The position numbers were made by a program, and so were the translations under genes. 64,000 nt of DNA from NCBI RefSeq assembly GCF_018131225.1, contig NZ_JAFCMM010000007.1, positions 186,001-250,000 on the forward strand, given 5' to 3'. This document shows, piece after piece, positions 18,676-27,142 of the stretch. A model generated the notes under the pieces. The model worked only from the letters and a program-made list of their open reading frames with translations. It ran no database searches and was not told where the DNA came from. This stretch comes from Bradyrhizobium sp. U87765 SZCCT0048. GTDB lineage: Bacteria > Pseudomonadota > Alphaproteobacteria > Rhizobiales > Xanthobacteraceae. Every line of letters begins with the position of its first letter. The stretch's first letter is position 1.

Positions 18676-19325
18676 GCGAGCCGGACCTCGCGCCGACGAC
18701 CGGTCGTCCGGCGCCTCGCGGTACCGGGAGCGAGAGCTCCCAGCCGTTCGATCCGGCGATCGACTTGCCGCTGATTGTCGGCCGCAATTTGCGCCGCCTG
18801 CGCGTTCGGCAGGGGTATTCGCTCGAGCGTCTTGCCAAGCACGCGGGCGTCAGTCGCGCGATGCTAGGGCAGATCGAGTCGGGGAAGAGCACGCCGACCA
18901 TCGGCCTGCTCTGGAAGGTGGCTACGGCGTTGGGGGTGCCGTTTGCGAGCCTGATCGCCGCAGAAGACGTTCGCGGAACGCTGTTGTTCCGCCGGGCCGA
19001 TGCCAAGCTGCTGTCCTCGAACCAGGGCCGCTTCACGTCGCGGGCACTGTTTCCCTTCGACGGCGAGCGCAAGGTTGAATTCTATGAGCTGCGGCTCGCG
19101 CCGTTGCATCGCGAAAATGCCGAGGCGCATGCGGCAGGCACGCGCGAGAACGTCGTCGTCGCGAGGGGAACCGTCGAGATCGCCTCGGGCACCGACCGCC
19201 CGTAGAGTCTCAACGAAGGGGATGCAGTGCTTTTCGACGCCGATGTCCCGCACAGCTACAGGAACCTCGGGACGGACGAGGCGGTCCTGTATCTGGTGAT
19301 GACCTACGTCGAGGCTGTTGGCTGA
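18672..19325 (+). pseudogene. XRE-family regulator with cupin domain, interrupted by in-frame TAG
   Basis: N-terminal helix-turn-helix is clear: VGRNLRRLRVRQGYSLERLA, then HAGVSRAMLGQIESGKSTPT. It is followed by a linker and the start of a cupin (FYELRLAPLHRENAEAHAAG, VVVARGTVEIASG). The frame stops at TAG 19203-19205, giving 177 aa. Immediately after, in the same frame, the missing end of the cupin reads LNEGDAVLFDADVPHSYRNL through to TGA 19323-19325. One base change therefore truncates the ligand-binding domain. The start is the GTG at 18672, overlapping the previous ORF. Sequencing error or readthrough are alternatives. Confidence 0.75.
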
Positions 19326-19338
19326 AGCCGGAATGCAA

Positions 19339-19361
19339 AAGGCCGGCGAATCGCCGGCCTT
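19339..19361. terminator. Bidirectional hairpin terminator
   Basis: Perfect 10-base stem AAGGCCGGCG / CGCCGGCCTT with an AAT loop. It lies between the end of the XRE gene and the end of the convergent Met-rich gene, and is flanked by A-rich bases on one side and TCGGCTT on the other. Confidence 0.7.
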
Positions 19362-19382
19362 CGGCTTGTCGACGTGCGGGGC

Positions 19383-19694
19383 TTACTTCATCGGCACCAT
19401 GCACATCATCATGCCGCCGCAGTTCATCATCATCGGCATGCCAGCATTCATCATGGTGGTCATGTTCTGGCAGCACTGCATGAACGCATCCTTCATGGCA
19501 GGATCCATCGCGGTCATTTCGCAGGACATGCCGTTGGCGGTCATGGTGCAAGTCACCTTGCACATCATCATCGGCATGGCCATGCCGGGCATTCCGCCCA
19601 TCATCGGCATGCCCATCATCGGCATCATGCCGTTCATCATCATCGGGGACATGCCGCCCATCATCGGCATCATGGTCTGCATCGCGGGATTCAT
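19383..19694 (-). CDS. Methionine-rich small protein, possible metal binder
   Basis: A 103-residue protein in which about 41 residues are Met, as MM/MMM clusters spaced by Gly, Pro or Asn (MMPMMGGMSPMMM). It also has seven Cys, including CKVTC and QCCQNM. Met/Cys clusters bind Cu(I) in copper-handling proteins, so copper or silver sequestration is plausible. No signal peptide is evident. I start at ATG 19694; the frame runs on to 19808 but with unrelated composition. The two halves differ: a Gly/Met repeat, then a KDAFMQCCQNM helical part. Confidence 0.65.
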   Translation of the reverse strand: MNPAMQTMMPMMGGMSPMMMNGMMPMMGMPMMGGMPGMAMPMMMCKVTCTMTANGMSCEMTAMDPAMKDAFMQCCQNMTTMMNAGMPMMMNCGGMMMCMVPMK

Positions 19695-19945
19695 CGGAAG
19701 GCTCCATGCGTTGGGACGAATGTGCTTCGTCCGTCGCAATGGGGAGTAAAACCTTCCGAATCTGACCTCAATCCGGGAATGATCTTGTCGCGTATTTTCC
19801 TCCAACAAGTCGCCGGAGGCGCCAATACAGCAGCACGTTCTGCTGCTATCACGGACGAGCCGCCATTATAGCGGCGAAGGCGGCAGGGCGTTGCACATCG
19901 CCTTGCGTGTTGCTCGCTGTGGGTGGGGGCGCCGCAGGCCGCGCA

Positions 19946-21520
19946 TCATGCACGGAGAGCCTTGTGCTTCGTTCCGTCGCCTTCTGCCGCCGGCGCGTGA
20001 TGGCTGTGCAGCGGCAGCTCCGGCAGGAACAGGATGGCGATCAGAGCCGCCAGAACGATGCAGACGCCGAGGGTGAAGGTCGTCGCGATGGCGTGGCGGT
20101 AGAGGTCGAGGAGGGCGCCGTGCGCCTCCGGCGACAGTGCGGTGATGTGGGGCACGCCGCCTTCGGCATGGACCGACGGTGCGGCGGAGGCCGCACCTGG
20201 CGCGCCGCGCAGTTGCCGCGACAGGATCGCGCCGGCGCCGGTGACGCCGATGAGACCGCCGAGCGAGCGGAAGAACGCCAGCGTGGCCGTGCCGACGCCG
20301 CGGTGGGCGGCGGGCAGGGCGTTTTGCACCGCGATGGTCATGTTGGGCATGACGAGGCCAAGTCCGAGGCCGAGGGCGAAGATCGCCGGCTCGATGACGG
20401 CGAGGCTCTTCGCCGTGGCGATCGCCCAGGCGAGGACGGCAAAGGCGAGAACCGCCACGGACAGGCCGCCGACCTGCGCCGGCTTGTAGCGTCCCGCGCG
20501 CAGCAGCACGCGGCCATTGACGAGCGAGGACACCACCATGCCGATCATCAGCGGGCCGGTGAGAAAGCCCGAGTGCGACGGTGTGATGCCCATCACCACC
20601 TGGAAGAACAGCGGAAAGAACAGGCTGGCGCCGAGCAGGCCCATGAAGGTCAGGCTCAGCACGGTACAGGCGACCAGAAACACGCGGTTGTCGAACAGGT
20701 CGAGTGGCAGCACCGGCTCCGCCGCGCGGCGGACGTGGACGACGAACAGGACCGTCAGCAGCGCCGTGGTGGCGCCAAGGGCGGCGATCTGCGGCGAGCG
20801 CCACGGCCATTCGGTGCCGCCGAGCGCCAGCATCAGCAGGAAGGCCGTGGTGCCGCCGGTGAGCAGCATGGCGCCGAGATAGTCGATCCGCCGTGCATGG
20901 GTCGGGTGCGGCCGGCGCAGCGCGCGGGCGATGGCGACGAACGCGACCGCGCCGACCGGCAGGTTGACGTAGAAGATCCAGTGCCAGGACAGCAGGTCGG
21001 TGATGACGCCGCCGAGCACCGGGCCGAGCACGCTGCACACCGCGAACACGGCGACGATGGCGCCCTGCCTGCGGCCGCGCTGGGCCGGCGGCACGAGATC
21101 GCCGATGATGATCTGGGCAAGCGGCAGCAGGCCGCCGGCGCCGAGCCCCTGGATGGCGCGGAACACGATCAGCTGGAACAGGCTCTGCGCCAGGCCGCAC
21201 AGCGCCGAGCCGATCAGGAAGATCGCGATCGCGGCATAGATCAGCGGCTTGCGGCCATACTGGTCGCTGAGCTTGCCATAGAGCGGCATGGTGCTGGTCG
21301 ACGCCAGGACATAGGCGGTCACCACCCAGGACAGGTGGTTGATGCCGCCGAGGTCGCCGACGATGCGCGGCAGCGCCGTGGCGACGATGCTCTGGTCCAG
21401 CGCGCTAAGGCCCAGCACGATCATCAGGCCGATGAACACCGCGCGGATCTCCTGCGGCGTCGGTTCGCCCGGTGCGGCCGCGGTCGGGCCGGTGGTGGGG
21501 GGCGGGGTCTGCAGGGTCAT
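19946..21520 (-). CDS. MFS multidrug efflux transporter, DHA2 (14-TM) family
   Basis: Drug/proton antiporter of 524 aa. Motif A is LYGKLSDQYGRKPLIY, LDQSIVATALPRIVGDLGG marks DHA2 proteins, and motif C appears as VLGPVLGGVITDLLSWHWIFYVNLP. The ATG at 21520 overlaps the stop of the marR gene (ATGA), so transporter and regulator form one operon. The MarR protein most likely represses both and is released by the exported compound. The C-terminus is long and His/Pro-containing. Confidence 0.9.
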   Translation of the reverse strand: MTLQTPPPTTGPTAAAPGEPTPQEIRAVFIGLMIVLGLSALDQSIVATALPRIVGDLGGINHLSWVVTAYVLASTSTMPLYGKLSDQYGRKPLIYAAIAIFLIGSALCGLAQSLFQLIVFRAIQGLGAGGLLPLAQIIIGDLVPPAQRGRRQGAIVAVFAVCSVLGPVLGGVITDLLSWHWIFYVNLPVGAVAFVAIARALRRPHPTHARRIDYLGAMLLTGGTTAFLLMLALGGTEWPWRSPQIAALGATTALLTVLFVVHVRRAAEPVLPLDLFDNRVFLVACTVLSLTFMGLLGASLFFPLFFQVVMGITPSHSGFLTGPLMIGMVVSSLVNGRVLLRAGRYKPAQVGGLSVAVLAFAVLAWAIATAKSLAVIEPAIFALGLGLGLVMPNMTIAVQNALPAAHRGVGTATLAFFRSLGGLIGVTGAGAILSRQLRGAPGAASAAPSVHAEGGVPHITALSPEAHGALLDLYRHAIATTFTLGVCIVLAALIAILFLPELPLHSHHAPAAEGDGTKHKALRA

Positions 21521-21966
21521 AATCCGATCTCGCTGAGCGGGGCGATGGCATCGCGGATCGCGCGCCGGGCGTCGCGCGACAGGCCGCCAAGCTGACGGGC
21601 CAGCCAATCGGTGCGCCGGCGTTTCAACGTCTTGATGACGGTGCGGCCCTTGTCGGTGGCGAGCAGGCCGATCCGCCGGCGGTCGCCCGTCGCGGGCGCT
21701 GTCCGCGCCACAAGGCCGGCGGCTTCCAGGGCGTTGATATGGCCGCTGATCGTCGGGCCGCGGACCCGTTCCTGGCGGGCGAGTTCTGCCGTGCCGATGC
21801 CCGGATGCTTGATGATGGCGATCAGCAACTGGCCCTGCAGCGGCGAAACGCCGAAGTCGCCGCTCTCCCGGCGGAGTTGCCGGATCAGGCGATGCAGTAC
21901 CGGCCGCAGCGCTTCCGCCAGCGCCAGCGCGTCGTCGAGGTCATCGGTGGTGCGCGTTGCGACCAT
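21517..21966 (-). CDS. MarR-family transcriptional regulator
   Basis: Winged-helix repressor of 149 aa. The recognition region ELARQERVRGPTISGHINAL and wing ARTAPATGDRRRIGLLATDKG are typical of MarR. First gene of the operon with the DHA2 exporter, which it overlaps by 4 bases. A short inverted repeat lies just upstream at 21983-21993 and could be its operator. Inducer unknown. Confidence 0.88.
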   Translation of the reverse strand: MVATRTTDDLDDALALAEALRPVLHRLIRQLRRESGDFGVSPLQGQLLIAIIKHPGIGTAELARQERVRGPTISGHINALEAAGLVARTAPATGDRRRIGLLATDKGRTVIKTLKRRRTDWLARQLGGLSRDARRAIRDAIAPLSEIGL

Positions 21967-21982
21967 GGCGCTCGCCTTGATG

Positions 21983-21993
21983 GGTAGCCTACC
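21983..21993. promoter_or_regulatory. Candidate MarR operator
   Basis: Inverted repeat GGTAG-C-CTACC, 17 bp before the marR start codon, in a short AT-richer patch with TATCTATCTAG beside it. Position suits autoregulation of the marR-MFS operon. The arms are only 5 bases, so this is tentative. Confidence 0.35.
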
Positions 21994-22141
21994 TATCTAT
22001 CTAGCGAGTCCCGTGCCGCAGCGCAACGTAAGGGAATCCGCTGTGCGGCTGGACGTGTCCGGCCTACACTCCGCTGCCACCTGCCTGGACGCGGTGGCGC
22101 AGGCAACGATCCTGACCAAGAACAACAACGGGAGAACGCGA

Positions 22142-23398
22142 ATGCCAAAGGTGTGCTTCGAAGGACGCTACCGCTCCGCACTTGTCATGGCGGCGATCGC
22201 CGCGGTCGCAGGCGGCCTCGCCGCGCCGGCGTGGGCGCAGTCGGGCGAGCCGATCCGCATCGGCGTCATCGCCGAGGTGCAGTCGATCGCCGGCGCCTCG
22301 ACGCCAGGCGGGGCGCAGATCGCCGCCGACGAGATCAATGCGAAGGGTGGCGTCAACGGCCGCAAGATCGAGATCATCACCTACGACAACAAGAGTTCAT
22401 CGGCGGATTCCGTCCGCGCGTTCCAGCGTGCGGTCAACCAGGACAAGGTCAGCGCGGTCATCGCCAGCTACATCAGCGAGGTCGTGCTCGCGCTCGAACC
22501 ATGGGCGTCGCGCCTGAAGACGCCGCTGATCACCCCCGGCGCCGCCAGCAACGAGATCTCCAGGCCGGTGCACGACGACTACGACAAGAACAAGTACACC
22601 TTTCATGGCTACCTGACCTCGGCGGCGCAGGCGCAACTGGTGTGCGATGCCGCTGGGGATCTGCTGGTCGGCGGCATGAAGCTGAAGACGGCGGCGATCA
22701 TGAGCGAGGATGCCGCCTGGACCAAGCCGCTCGATGCCGGCTACGAGGACTGCCTGCCGAAGGCCGGGCTCAAGGTTGTCGACCATGTGCGGTTCTCGCC
22801 GGACACCACCGACTTCACGCCGATCTTCAACAAGCTGGAAGCGCAGAAGCCTGATGTGATCCTCACCGGCATCTCCCATGTCGGCGTCCAGCCCACGGTG
22901 CAGTGGAAGAACCAGCAGGTGCCGATCCCGATGTTCGGCATCAGCGCGCAGGCGCTGAGCCCGACCTTCTGGGGCGACACCAACGGCGCGGCCGAAGGCG
23001 TGCCGTCGCTCGCGGTGGCGACGCCGGACGTCGCGGTGACGCCGAAGACCAGGCCGTTCGCCCAGGCCTACAAGGCCAGGTTCGGCACGCCGCCGGCCTA
23101 TACCGGCTACACCGCCTATGACGAGGTCTACATCATCGCCGAAGCGATCCAGCGGGCCGGCTCGACCGATGCCGACAAGATCGTCGCCGAGATGGAGAAG
23201 ACCGACTATGTCGGCACCATCGGCCGCATCCAGTTCTACGGCCGCAGCGACCCGTTCACCCATGCCATCAAATCCGGCCCCGGCGCCGTCACCGGCATGG
23301 TGTTCCAGTGGCAGGGCGGCAAGCAGGTCGCGGTGTGGCCGAAGGCGATCGCGGAAGGCAAGCTGAAATATCCGGACTTCGTGAAGGCGTCGCAATAA
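22142..23398 (+). CDS. ABC substrate-binding protein, branched-chain amino-acid type
   Basis: Periplasmic LIV-type (type I) binding protein, 418 aa. The signal peptide ends AAPAWAQ, then the mature domain starts EPIRIGVIAEVQSIAG, with AADEINAKGGVNGRKIEIIT typical of the family. A GGGAGA site precedes ATG 22142. No permease or ATPase genes lie nearby and a strong hairpin follows, so it is transcribed alone. It may feed a transporter elsewhere. Ligand unknown. Confidence 0.88.
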   Translation: MPKVCFEGRYRSALVMAAIAAVAGGLAAPAWAQSGEPIRIGVIAEVQSIAGASTPGGAQIAADEINAKGGVNGRKIEIITYDNKSSSADSVRAFQRAVNQDKVSAVIASYISEVVLALEPWASRLKTPLITPGAASNEISRPVHDDYDKNKYTFHGYLTSAAQAQLVCDAAGDLLVGGMKLKTAAIMSEDAAWTKPLDAGYEDCLPKAGLKVVDHVRFSPDTTDFTPIFNKLEAQKPDVILTGISHVGVQPTVQWKNQQVPIPMFGISAQALSPTFWGDTNGAAEGVPSLAVATPDVAVTPKTRPFAQAYKARFGTPPAYTGYTAYDEVYIIAEAIQRAGSTDADKIVAEMEKTDYVGTIGRIQFYGRSDPFTHAIKSGPGAVTGMVFQWQGGKQVAVWPKAIAEGKLKYPDFVKASQ

Positions 23399-23420
23399 GC
23401 CGCAGCTAGCCGCCACGACC

Positions 23421-23454
23421 ACGGCTCTCCGCCTCCGACGAGGCGGAGAGCCGT
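23421..23454. terminator. Strong hairpin terminator
   Basis: Perfect 14-base stem ACGGCTCTCCGCCT / AGGCGGAGAGCCGT around a CCGACG loop, 22 bases after the stop of the binding-protein gene. No T-run follows, so it may work with Rho or as an mRNA 3' stabiliser. It isolates the binding protein from the sensor-channel pair. Confidence 0.7.
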
Positions 23455-23633
23455 TGCGGTTCGAAGGCCGCCCCGGCGGGCTGAGACGGATAGTCAAGGC
23501 GACTTCTGCGCCATCGGGCCGCGCCGCTTGACTCCCGTCGTTGCGGTTGGGCACGTGCAACGCGCGCTCTGAATGCAACCAAGCTGAAGGCCGGACGCGG
23601 GCTGCTGCGTCCGCGGGGACGAACTGTCACGCC

Positions 23634-24689
23634 ATGTCCTTTCACGTCATGCCGACCTCCGATGCCGTCTCGGATCATCCCGCTCCCGGCCAGTCGACCG
23701 ACGCCGGTCGGGTCCGGCGGCGGGTGTTTCGCGGCGTTCCGGCCCGGATTGCCTTCGCGGTGGCGCTGGTCATCGCCGTCACCCTGGCCGGCATGATCTG
23801 GCTGCTGCAGGCGTCCCTGAGCGCTTCCGACGGCCGCGACCGCGTGGCGCAGATGAAGCTGATCACCGGCATGCTGGACAGCGCCTTCGACCAGGCCGGC
23901 AAGTTCGCCCTCGCGCTCGCCGAGACGACGGCGCGCCGTGGCGACATCGGCGCCGCGCTGGCCGCGGGCGATCGCGCCAGCCTGCAGCAACTGTCGGCGA
24001 GTGCGTACGACTACCTGAAGCGTCAGGCCGGCATCCAGATCTTCGGCTATCACAACAGGGATATCCGCTACCTGCTGCGCATGCACAAGCCGGAGACGTT
24101 CAACGACGACATCTCCGCGTTCCGCTCCATGGTGGTGGCAGCGAACCGGACGCGGCGGGCGCAGACCGGCGTCGAAATCGGCATCGCCGGCATCGGCGTC
24201 CGCGGCATCGCCGTGGTGAATGCGGGCGATACGTTCGCCGGAACGATGGAGGTCGGTCTCGACATCCGGCCGATCCTCGACCTCGTGAAGGCGTCGACCA
24301 ATGCGAACCTGGCGGTCGTGATCGTGCCGTCGCTCAGCGGCGTGGCGATCGACGACAAGATGCCGCGGTTCGGCGATCTCGCGCTCGCGGTCTCGACCGA
24401 TGACGAATTGTTCGCCGGTCTCCTCAAGACCAGCCGTGTGCCGCCGACCCGTGATCTGCAGATCAGCCAGGCCCGCGTCGACGGGCGCGCCTACAATATG
24501 GCGATCGAACCTCTGGTGGATTTCAGCGGCCGCCTCGTCGGAATGACCATCGCGCTCAAGGATGACATGCGCGGCGGTGCGCGGACACGGACCGAGCTGT
24601 GGGTGGTGGCCCTGTGCGGGGCAATCATCGCCTACGTCGTGTTTGCAGTGCTGTTCCAGAACGTCATGGCGCGGCGCGGAGACGCCTGA
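23634..24689 (+). CDS. Membrane-anchored periplasmic sensor-like protein (Cache-like), partner of ion channel
   Basis: A 351-residue protein with one membrane helix near residues 38-62 (RIAFAVALVIAVTLAGMIWLL), a periplasmic domain of about 260 residues, and a second helix close to the C-terminus (ELWVVALCGAIIAYVVFAVLF). The periplasmic part has Cache-domain character: a long helix after the membrane, then IQIFGYHNRDIRYLLRMHKP, GIAVVNAGDTFAGTMEVGLD and YNMAIEPLVDFSGRLVGM. No HAMP, kinase or chemotaxis module follows, so it cannot signal alone. Its TGA shares a base with the start of the ion-channel gene (TGATG). Start at 23634; ATG 23649 also possible. Confidence 0.7.
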   Translation: MSFHVMPTSDAVSDHPAPGQSTDAGRVRRRVFRGVPARIAFAVALVIAVTLAGMIWLLQASLSASDGRDRVAQMKLITGMLDSAFDQAGKFALALAETTARRGDIGAALAAGDRASLQQLSASAYDYLKRQAGIQIFGYHNRDIRYLLRMHKPETFNDDISAFRSMVVAANRTRRAQTGVEIGIAGIGVRGIAVVNAGDTFAGTMEVGLDIRPILDLVKASTNANLAVVIVPSLSGVAIDDKMPRFGDLALAVSTDDELFAGLLKTSRVPPTRDLQISQARVDGRAYNMAIEPLVDFSGRLVGMTIALKDDMRGGARTRTELWVVALCGAIIAYVVFAVLFQNVMARRGDA

Positions 24690-25759
24690 TGGCGCGCGTG
24701 CTGTTGCTGCTGGCGCTGCTCCTCGCCACCCTGTCCGGGGCGTCGGCCGCCGACAAGGGCACTCCGGACGCCATGGTGCCGCTGCCCGATGGTGTCGAGC
24801 TGCCGATCCGGGTTCGGGTCGCGCTCCGCGTGCTCAATGTGCTGCGCATCGCCGAGGTCGCCGGGCAGGGGCGCTTCTATGTCGAGGTCACCCAGCGCTG
24901 GAACGACCCGCGCCTGCGTTTCGATGCGGTCGCGCGCGGTACCGGGCGGGTCGATCGCGTCGGCCAGGATGCCGATGGCTATCTCAAGACGATCTGGATC
25001 CCGGCGCTGAGCGTCGACAACCAGATCGGCGAGCGGGAATCGCGCACCGCGGCGGTCTCGACCTATGCCAATGGCGACGTCGTGTTCATCGAACGCTACG
25101 AGAGCAATTTCCGCTTCCGCATGAACATGGACGCGTTTCCGTTCGACACCCAGGACCTGACGCTGGAATTCTCGCTGCCGCGCTATGCCAAGCAGGATGC
25201 GATCCTGATCGCGACCGAAACCGACCGCCAGCTGTCCGGCATCGAGCAGGCGCTGGCGGTGGTCGACTGGAAGCCGCTGCGCCTGCGCTTCTCCAACGAG
25301 GAGGCGATGGGCTGGAATGCGCGCTCCTATTCGCGGCTCAACGCCACGATCACGCTGACCCGCCAGTCGGAGCGCTACCTGCTGCGCATCTTCATTCCGA
25401 TCATGGCCGTGCTGGCGGCGTCGATCTTCGTGCTGTGGGCCCCCGGGCTGACGGAGAAGGACAAGGGCACCCAGATCTTTTCCTCGCTGCTGGCGCTGGC
25501 GGCGCTCAGCTTCACGTTCGAGGCGAGCTTTCCGGGGGCGATCTCGCTGAACACCCCGGTCGCGCAGATCATCTCGCTCGGCTATCTCTATCTCGTGGCC
25601 GTGCTGCTGTTCGACGCCATCATCTCGACGGGATGCCGGCGGCCGCATTCGCGCTACTTTGCGCTGTGCATCGCGCTGCGGCGCGAATTCCGCTGGGCAC
25701 TGCCGGCGCTGATGACGGTGGTGTCGGTCGGCGCCGCGGTGCGGGCGATCCCGGGCTGA
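24689..25759 (+). CDS. Prokaryotic pentameric ligand-gated ion channel
   Basis: Channel subunit of the GLIC/ELIC (Cys-loop/Pro-loop) superfamily, 356 aa. A signal peptide ends SGASA. The extracellular domain shows YVEVTQRWNDPRLRF, IWIPALSVDN and the diagnostic pro-loop FRMNMDAFPFDTQDLTLEF without the eukaryotic disulfide. Four helices follow: LLRIFIPIMAVLAASIFVLW, TQIFSSLLALAALSFTF (pore-lining), IISLGYLYLVAVLLFDAII and WALPALMTVVSVGAAV. The start overlaps the stop of the Cache-like gene, implying equimolar synthesis. The ligand is unknown; gating through the partner protein is inference. Confidence 0.9.
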   Translation: MARVLLLLALLLATLSGASAADKGTPDAMVPLPDGVELPIRVRVALRVLNVLRIAEVAGQGRFYVEVTQRWNDPRLRFDAVARGTGRVDRVGQDADGYLKTIWIPALSVDNQIGERESRTAAVSTYANGDVVFIERYESNFRFRMNMDAFPFDTQDLTLEFSLPRYAKQDAILIATETDRQLSGIEQALAVVDWKPLRLRFSNEEAMGWNARSYSRLNATITLTRQSERYLLRIFIPIMAVLAASIFVLWAPGLTEKDKGTQIFSSLLALAALSFTFEASFPGAISLNTPVAQIISLGYLYLVAVLLFDAIISTGCRRPHSRYFALCIALRREFRWALPALMTVVSVGAAVRAIPG

Positions 25760-25872
25760 CGCGTGCGCCGCTCGGCTTGCGCGAGTGGTCGACGCCAAGC
25801 CGCCGCTTGACGTTTCCGCCGGCCGGTCGCAAAGTTTCATTTTGAAACTTATCGAGCGGGACCTCGCCTGGC

Positions 25873-26361
25873 ATGCCCGGAAAGACCGATCTGTCGCGAT
25901 TGAACTGCTCGCTCGCCCGCGCCCTCGGTGCGGTGGGCGACTGGTGGACCCTGCTGATCGTCCGTGACGCCATGTTCGGCGTGAAGCGCTTCAGCGACTT
26001 TCAGCACAGTCTCGGCATCGCGCGCAACATCCTGTCGTCCCGCCTCGCGAGGCTGATCGAGGCGGATATTCTCGCGCGACAGGGCACGGAGGCGCGGCCG
26101 CTGTACGTGCTGACCGCCAAGGGCAGGGCGTTGCTTCCGGCATTGGTCGCCCTGATGCAATGGGGCGATGCATGGCAGAGCGACGGCAAGCCGCCGGTCG
26201 TCGTGACCGACACCGCGGGCCGCGCGATCAAGCCGCTCGGCGTACGCAGCCCGTCCGGAGCCTCGCTCGACAGCGCCGGCGTGCGCTTCGCGCCGGGGCC
26301 CGGCGCCGACAAGCGGACGCGGGCCTTCTTCAAGGCGCGGGACGTTGCGGACAGCGATTGA
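25873..26361 (+). CDS. HxlR-family transcriptional regulator
   Basis: Winged-helix regulator of 162 aa. The HxlR signature is plain: CSLARALGAVGDWWTLLIVRDAMFG, then RFSDFQHSLGIARNILSSRL and a wing at TEARPLYVLTAKG. Members usually sense small electrophiles or redox state and control a neighbouring gene. The convergent NTF2-like gene, whose upstream region carries a 19-base direct repeat, is a candidate target. Confidence 0.88.
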   Translation: MPGKTDLSRLNCSLARALGAVGDWWTLLIVRDAMFGVKRFSDFQHSLGIARNILSSRLARLIEADILARQGTEARPLYVLTAKGRALLPALVALMQWGDAWQSDGKPPVVVTDTAGRAIKPLGVRSPSGASLDSAGVRFAPGPGADKRTRAFFKARDVADSD

Positions 26362-26376
26362 GCGCGGGCCTCGCGG

Positions 26377-26829
26377 TCAGCCGACGATCGGCGCCGCGGC
26401 AGCTTCGGAGACGCCCTGCGTGGCGAGGATCGCAAGGTTCTTCTCGATCCTGGCGGTGTCGCAGTAGACGTGAAACTCGGTGACCTTGCCCCAGCGGATG
26501 GTGATGACGAACACGCCTTCGTTGGGCAGCGCGTTGCCCTTCCTGTCATAGAGTTCGTCCACCCATTCGACCGCCGCGAGGCTCTTCCAGGGCGTTCCGC
26601 TGACGATCAGCTTGCGGATGTCGAATTTGAGCCCCGGAAACACCGCGGCCAGCCGGCGGTACCATGCCTCCCGGCTGGCGGTGGTGATGCGGCGGCCCGA
26701 CATCGCATGGCTGCCGGAGAACCAGTGCTCGGCATCGGGATGAAACTGGCAGGTGATGAAGCGATAGTCGCCGGCGTTGAGGCGCGACAGCACGCTCTGC
26801 AGTCTGCGTTTCAGAAAGAAGTGATACAT
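26377..26829 (-). CDS. NTF2/SnoaL-like protein
   Basis: A 150-residue cone-shaped NTF2-like fold protein. The pattern LQSVLSRLNAGDYRFITCQF, then HWFSGSHAMSGRRITTASRE and VEWVDELYDRKGNALPNEG is that of SnoaL-like polyketide cyclase homologues, many of which bind small molecules without known catalysis. It ends 16 bp from the convergent HxlR gene. A repeat in its promoter suggests regulation. Confidence 0.75.
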   Translation of the reverse strand: MYHFFLKRRLQSVLSRLNAGDYRFITCQFHPDAEHWFSGSHAMSGRRITTASREAWYRRLAAVFPGLKFDIRKLIVSGTPWKSLAAVEWVDELYDRKGNALPNEGVFVITIRWGKVTEFHVYCDTARIEKNLAILATQGVSEAAAAPIVG

Positions 26830-26883
26830 CGACGCCTCCGCCGAGGAACCGCAGCCCGGCCAACATGCGGGGCGCTTTCAAGA

Positions 26884-26929
26884 GTTGCAGAGTAGTACCA
26901 TTCTCGGATAGTTGCAAACTGATACTATT
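26884..26929. promoter_or_regulatory. Two direct repeats upstream of NTF2-like gene
   Basis: GTTGCAGAGTAGTACCATT (26884-26902) and GTTGCAAACTGATACTATT (26911-26929) match at 14 of 19 positions and are 27 bases apart start to start. They lie 55-100 bp before the start codon in AT-rich sequence, a suitable place for a regulator such as the nearby HxlR protein. Confidence 0.45.
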
Positions 26930-27002
26930 CCAGCTGCTGCGCGGGGAGCGTGGCCTTTGTCACCGCTGGTGGTGGTATGGCCGCGTGCAGCAGGTCGACG
27001 CC

Positions 27003-27090
27003 CCCGGCGTCAGCCGCGCGGCGAGGTGGAGCCGGTTCATCAGCCGCAGTTGCTCCGGCGCACCGGGAACGGTGGGGGTGTCCTTCGTGA
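27003..27090 (-). pseudogene. Fragment of a tetR gene 3' end (duplicate of 29611-29697)
   Basis: Minus-strand reading gives KDTPTVPGAPEQLRLMNRL and HLAARLTPG, nearly the same as the last 30 residues of the TetR protein encoded at 29601-30227. By hand count about 76 of 87 bases agree, with many differences at third codon positions. It is an isolated tail with no rest of the gene, in the same orientation as the full copy. Confidence 0.75.
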
Positions 27091-27142
27091 GGATTTGCGA
27101 TCTGGTACGCTCCACGTTCCAGATTCGTGGATCGAGGTGACG

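Noticed and set aside
19383..19749. Plus-strand frames rich in His or Met/Ile opposite the Met-rich gene
   Set aside because: These are the complementary readings of the repeated CAT/ATG triplets; the minus-strand frame has start, Cys pattern and a terminator at its end.
19907..21595. 562-codon plus-strand ORF opposite the MFS gene
   Set aside because: Composition rich in Arg, Gln and Asp typical of antisense frames; the MFS gene on the other strand has clear motifs.
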